IMG/VR virus record: IMGVR_UViG_3300023109_000127
Location: 1 to 25,126 of that record
Strand: one strand, 5' to 3'
DNA from: a virus
DNA length: 25,126 bases
The translations under genes were made by a program, and so were the position numbers. Position 1 is the first letter of the stretch. Every line of letters begins with the position of its first letter. Shown here in pieces: positions 22,231-25,126 of the stretch. The notes under the pieces were generated by a model. The model was given only the letters and a program-made list of their open reading frames with translations. It ran no database searches and had not been told where the DNA came from.

Positions 22231-22392
22231 ATGGCTGTTGTAGCAAAACATAGTGAAACTAAAAGACGTATAGATATTTGTGAGAAATGTGAAAAACTGT
22301 GGGCAACTTTCAAAGTATGCTCTGTTTGCAAATGCCCGATTAAAACTAAGACGCAACTTCAGGCGTCAACATGTCCTATAGGAAAATGGTAA
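22231..22392 (+). CDS. Small cysteine-rich putative zinc-binding protein
   Basis: This 53-residue protein is encoded by an ATG 16 bases after the predicted late start site. It is basic and carries CEKC (17-20), then C-x2-C-x-C in VCSVCKCPI (30, 33, 35), and ends with CPIGKW (C48). Two CxxC pairs suggest a zinc ribbon or knuckle. Its stop is one base before the gp13 start. The ribosome site is weak (GGGGG at 22218-22222). Similar tiny 'CxxC...CPxGKW' proteins occur beside neck genes in marine T4-like phages, from memory. Function is unknown. Confidence 0.75.
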   Translation: MAVVAKHSETKRRIDICEKCEKLWATFKVCSVCKCPIKTKTQLQASTCPIGKW

Positions 22393-22393
22393 A

Positions 22394-23140
22394 ATGGCTG
22401 GACCTACTACAAGAACAGAATTAAAGGATTATTGTTTACGCCGTCTAGGAAACCCTGTTATTCAAATCAATGTTGATGCAACTCAACTTGAAGACAGATT
22501 AGACGATGCGCTACAATACTTCCAAGAATATCACAGTGATGCCGTGAAGCGACACTACGTCAAACACGAAGTCACTCAAACTGATATCAATAACAAGTAT
22601 ATTACACTAACAGATGATTTGACCAGTGTTATTCGTGTTTTCAATATGACGAATAACTCAAACGGTGCAGACATGTTTGATGTAAGTTATCAATTACACT
22701 TGAACGACTTCTTTGATTTTAGAAGGGCGCAAGATGTTTCTACATTCGCAACATACCAACAACATCTTTCGATGATTGATGATATGTTCAATAATACCCA
22801 TCAAATCAGATACGCAAGACATGAAGATAGATTGTATATCGATATGGATTGGGATGAGAAAACAACAGTGGGTGATTACATAATTGTTGAAGCATATGCT
22901 ATTATCGACCCACAACAACATTCTCAAGTATACAATGACCGCTTCTTAAAAGAATATGCAACTGCATTGTTCAAAGAGCAATGGGGTATGAACATTTCCA
23001 AGTATGATGGAATTCAACTACCTGGTGGTGTCACAATGAACGGTCAGCAAATTCTACAGTCTGCACAAGAAGAAATTCAAAGACTAGAAGAAGAGATGCA
23101 ATTAAGGCATGAGTTGCCAGTCGATTTTTACACAGGATAA
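22394..23140 (+). CDS. 13: Neck protein gp13
   Basis: This 248-residue protein resembles gp13 of marine T4-like phages, shorter than the 309 residues of T4 gp13. Typical parts are RTELKDYCLRRLGNPVIQIN at the N-terminus, LEDRLDDALQYFQEYH, and the C-terminal FKEQWGMNISKYDGIQLPGG then GQQILQSAQEEIQRLEEEMQ and ELPVDFYTG. In T4, gp13 and gp14 form the neck that closes the filled head and accepts the tail. The order gp13-gp14-gp15-gp16 that follows is the T4 order, which supports the call strongly. AGGAAAATGG serves as ribosome site. Confidence 0.9.
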   Translation: MAGPTTRTELKDYCLRRLGNPVIQINVDATQLEDRLDDALQYFQEYHSDAVKRHYVKHEVTQTDINNKYITLTDDLTSVIRVFNMTNNSNGADMFDVSYQLHLNDFFDFRRAQDVSTFATYQQHLSMIDDMFNNTHQIRYARHEDRLYIDMDWDEKTTVGDYIIVEAYAIIDPQQHSQVYNDRFLKEYATALFKEQWGMNISKYDGIQLPGGVTMNGQQILQSAQEEIQRLEEEMQLRHELPVDFYTG

Positions 23141-23146
23141 GAGTAG

Positions 23147-24007
23147 ATGGCAACTAATCAATACTTCAATTTTTACAATCAAGCGGCAGAACAAAGTCTA
23201 ACGAATGACCTTGTTGTGGAAAGTATTCAAATATACGGACATGATGTTAGATACATTCCAAGAAACTCTGGTCGCATTGATGATATCTTCAACGAAACCC
23301 GTAACAACACATACGATGATGCATATGAAGTAGAAATGTATCTTCAAAATGTTGAGGGCTTCGAAGGTGATGGTGACTTGTTGTCAAAATTTGGAGTTGA
23401 AGTTAGAGACACCATGAACTTGATTTGTTCAGTAACACGTTGGCAAACTGAAGTTGGAACTCCTGAAGGAATGACCCAACCAGAAGAAGGTGATTTGATT
23501 TACCTGCCAATGACTGACCATCTTTTAGAGATTAAGTTTGTTGAAGACGAAGAAGTTTTCTATCAACTAGGTAAAACATACATCTACACGTTCCGTTGCG
23601 AATTCTTTGAATATGGACAAGAAGAATTCAACACAGGTATTGCAGATATTGATGACGTACAGACGCTAAACGAATACACTATCGACTTGACACTAAACTC
23701 AGGCACAGGCGACTTCATTGTTGGAGAAAGCATCTGGCAAGGTGTATCTCAAGGTTCTGCAACTGCAACTGCCGAAGTCCGTTCTTGGAACAATGCAACA
23801 CAATTACTCAGAGTAGCAAATATTTCTGGTTCATTCAATACGACTTTAGATGTTAACGGTGTTACATCTGGCGCAGTATGGCCTGTTGGTACAAAGAACG
23901 AACTCGTAATGGTCAACAATGCCGAAGCAGATAACCAAGAAATTCAGACTGAAGCAGGTGGCTTTATTGACTTCTCAGAGAACAACCCATTCAGTGAGAA
24001 CTTCTAA
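23147..24007 (+). CDS. 14: Neck protein gp14
   Basis: This 286-residue protein begins MATNQYFNFYNQAAEQSLTN, then VVESIQIYGHDVRYIPR and a MTDHLLEIKFVEDEEVFYQLG block, all typical of gp14 in T4-like phages (T4 gp14 is 256 residues). Residues about 186-250 form a Gly/Ser/Ala-rich beta module (GTGDFIVGESIWQGVSQGSA, VRSWNNATQLLRVANISG, GVTSGAVWPVG) that reads like an inserted surface domain seen in other marine phage structural proteins. The C-terminus is acidic. It starts six bases after gp13 and ends TAATG with gp15. Confidence 0.9.
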   Translation: MATNQYFNFYNQAAEQSLTNDLVVESIQIYGHDVRYIPRNSGRIDDIFNETRNNTYDDAYEVEMYLQNVEGFEGDGDLLSKFGVEVRDTMNLICSVTRWQTEVGTPEGMTQPEEGDLIYLPMTDHLLEIKFVEDEEVFYQLGKTYIYTFRCEFFEYGQEEFNTGIADIDDVQTLNEYTIDLTLNSGTGDFIVGESIWQGVSQGSATATAEVRSWNNATQLLRVANISGSFNTTLDVNGVTSGAVWPVGTKNELVMVNNAEADNQEIQTEAGGFIDFSENNPFSENF

Positions 24008-24789
24008 TGCTAGGACATACTTTTTATCATAAGACAATTAGAAAAATGGTTGTGCTATTCGGCACAATGTTTAATGACATTAACGTAAGACGTTTTGATG
24101 CTCAAGGTGTCGAAATAAAAAGGTTTAAGGTTCCAATCTCATACGCACCAAAAGAGAAAACTCTTGCTCGTGTAGAAGCGGGTGGTATTCGTGGAACTCA
24201 ACAAGCAATTTCTCTACCAGTAATGTCTTTTGAGATGACTGGTCTGGGTTATGACGCAGAGAGAAAAGTATCTAATAATCAGAAGATTGTTGCGCCGATT
24301 AATGGCTCTACAAAACAATCGATGTATGCACCGACACCGTACATCTTTAATTTTTCTTTGTACATATATACTCAGAACGCAGAAGATGCTACACAAATTT
24401 TAGAGCAGATTTTACCATACTTTAGACCACACTTCAATGTGACTATTCAGGAACTCGAAGATGTTCCAGACTTGAAGAGAGATATTCCAATCAAGTTGGA
24501 GAGCATTCAAACTGAAGATACATATGAAGGAAGTTTCGAAGAAAGACGGGCGCTAATATACTCACTCGATTTTTCTTTGGAAGGTAATATTTACGGGAAA
24601 GTTTCTGAGGGAGGTATTATTACCTCTGCATTTATCGATATCAACAACACACCAGACTTTGATATTGATGGTAATTTAGTTTATGTTGATGCTGTTGTCA
24701 CGCCCACTGGCGCACAACCTAGCGATGCTAACTATGAAGAAGAGGTGAAAATAAGTGAGGCACCATTTGATGGAACAGAAAGACCATAA
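24007..24789 (+). CDS. 15: Proximal tail sheath stabilisation protein gp15
   Basis: This 260-residue protein is close to the 272 of T4 gp15. It begins LGHTFYHKTIRKMVVLFGTM and then FNDINVRRFDAQG, followed by KVPISYAPKEKTLARVEAGG, hallmark stretches of this family; later comes ALIYSLDFSLEGNIYGKVSE. In T4, gp15 forms a hexameric ring that caps the contracted tail and binds the neck. Its ATG shares its A with the gp14 stop, and its end overlaps gp16 by 20 bases, suggesting coupled translation. The last ~25 residues are acidic and probably disordered. Confidence 0.92.
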   Translation: MLGHTFYHKTIRKMVVLFGTMFNDINVRRFDAQGVEIKRFKVPISYAPKEKTLARVEAGGIRGTQQAISLPVMSFEMTGLGYDAERKVSNNQKIVAPINGSTKQSMYAPTPYIFNFSLYIYTQNAEDATQILEQILPYFRPHFNVTIQELEDVPDLKRDIPIKLESIQTEDTYEGSFEERRALIYSLDFSLEGNIYGKVSEGGIITSAFIDINNTPDFDIDGNLVYVDAVVTPTGAQPSDANYEEEVKISEAPFDGTERP

Positions 24790-25126
24790 GACTGATATCT
24801 TATCTGAAGTTCTCAATACAGAGTATATCGAAGCGGAAACATATGAAGTAGTTGAGGCTGAAGCAGAAAAAAATCTTGCTGTCCTTGCGTCTGACGATGC
24901 AACAGACGAAGACTTTGAATATGCTCGTACAAATTTAATGTCAATGATTGAAAAGGGTAATCTTGCAATCGATGGCATCTTGCAACTTGCAAGAGAGAGC
25001 GAAAGCCCACGAACATACGAAGTAGCGGCTGGTCTGATTAAGACGATGACTGAAGCCAATAAAGACTTGCTGAATTTACGCAAGCAGAAAAAAGAATTAC
25101 AAAAAGACGATGCTCCAAAGCAGAAC
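24770..25126 (+). CDS. 16: Terminase small subunit gp16 (3' end outside window)
   Basis: The frame opens at the ATG at 24770 and remains open to the window end (119 codons). After an acidic N-terminus comes DFEYARTNLMSMIEKGNLAI, then DGILQLARESESPRTYEVAA and GLIKTMTEANKDLLNLRKQK. The SPR..EV......M...N..LL pattern matches T4 gp16, which recognises DNA and stimulates the large terminase gp17 during packaging. The start overlaps the end of gp15. An in-frame stop lies a few codons upstream, which limits alternative starts to GTG at 24755 or TTG at 24767. Confidence 0.88.
   Translation, partial: MEQKDHKTDILSEVLNTEYIEAETYEVVEAEAEKNLAVLASDDATDEDFEYARTNLMSMIEKGNLAIDGILQLARESESPRTYEVAAGLIKTMTEANKDLLNLRKQKKELQKDDAPKQN

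Overview
The window looks like part of the late structural region of a T4-like marine myophage, of the broad type that includes cyanophages (Kyanoviridae-like) and some pelagiphages. Every gene I accept is on the + strand and packing is tight. The right end carries neck protein gp13, neck protein gp14, tail sheath stabiliser gp15 and the start of terminase small subunit gp16, in T4 order. The left end carries a very large virion protein of a type common in marine T4-like phages. Five exact copies of the T4-type late promoter box TATAAATA lie before or between structural genes. The host cannot be named from this window; the sequence is moderately AT-rich, with Shine-Dalgarno sites and one textbook sigma70 promoter.

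Layout. (1) 1-4433: the 3' part of a giant baseplate/virion protein and a small coiled-coil protein. (2) 4451-15585: six fibre or adhesin genes built from shared modules: an N-terminal anchor, an LPSG..RP...IRYNT motif, IPT/TIG-like and cadherin-like beta domains, then different distal ends (C1q-like, LamG-like, tandem cupredoxin-like, CBM4/9-like, and a repeat-rich 'GGY...NNHADR' domain present in three genes). One fibre appears split into a short anchor gene followed by two tandem paralogous distal genes. (3) 15637-17307: two helical proteins, the second resembling fibre-assembly chaperones. (4) 17308-22230: a cassette that does not look structural: four different 2-oxoglutarate/Fe(II) oxygenases, a PrmB-type glutamine N5-methyltransferase (uL3 ribosomal protein modifier family) and a polytopic membrane protein resembling ion-transporter-superfamily permeases. 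(5) 22231-25126: a small cysteine-rich protein, then gp13, gp14, gp15 and gp16.

The cassette in (4) is the most interesting part. Its first five genes overlap by 4 to 14 bases, so they are probably translationally coupled. It is bounded on both sides by intrinsic terminators that are physically merged with promoters. On the left, the 3' arm of the terminator stem contains the -35 box, and the T-tract forms most of the spacer, of a perfect TTGACA-17-TATAAT promoter with an extended -10. The 5' arm of the same stem supplies the -35 of a near-consensus divergent promoter. On the right, a 14-bp terminator stem has an 11-nt loop that is almost exactly the late promoter TATAAATA. The picture is a moron-like, early-expressed island set inside late genes. 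Together the enzymes could form a protein-modification module, perhaps aimed at the host ribosome or at virion proteins; that target is my inference.
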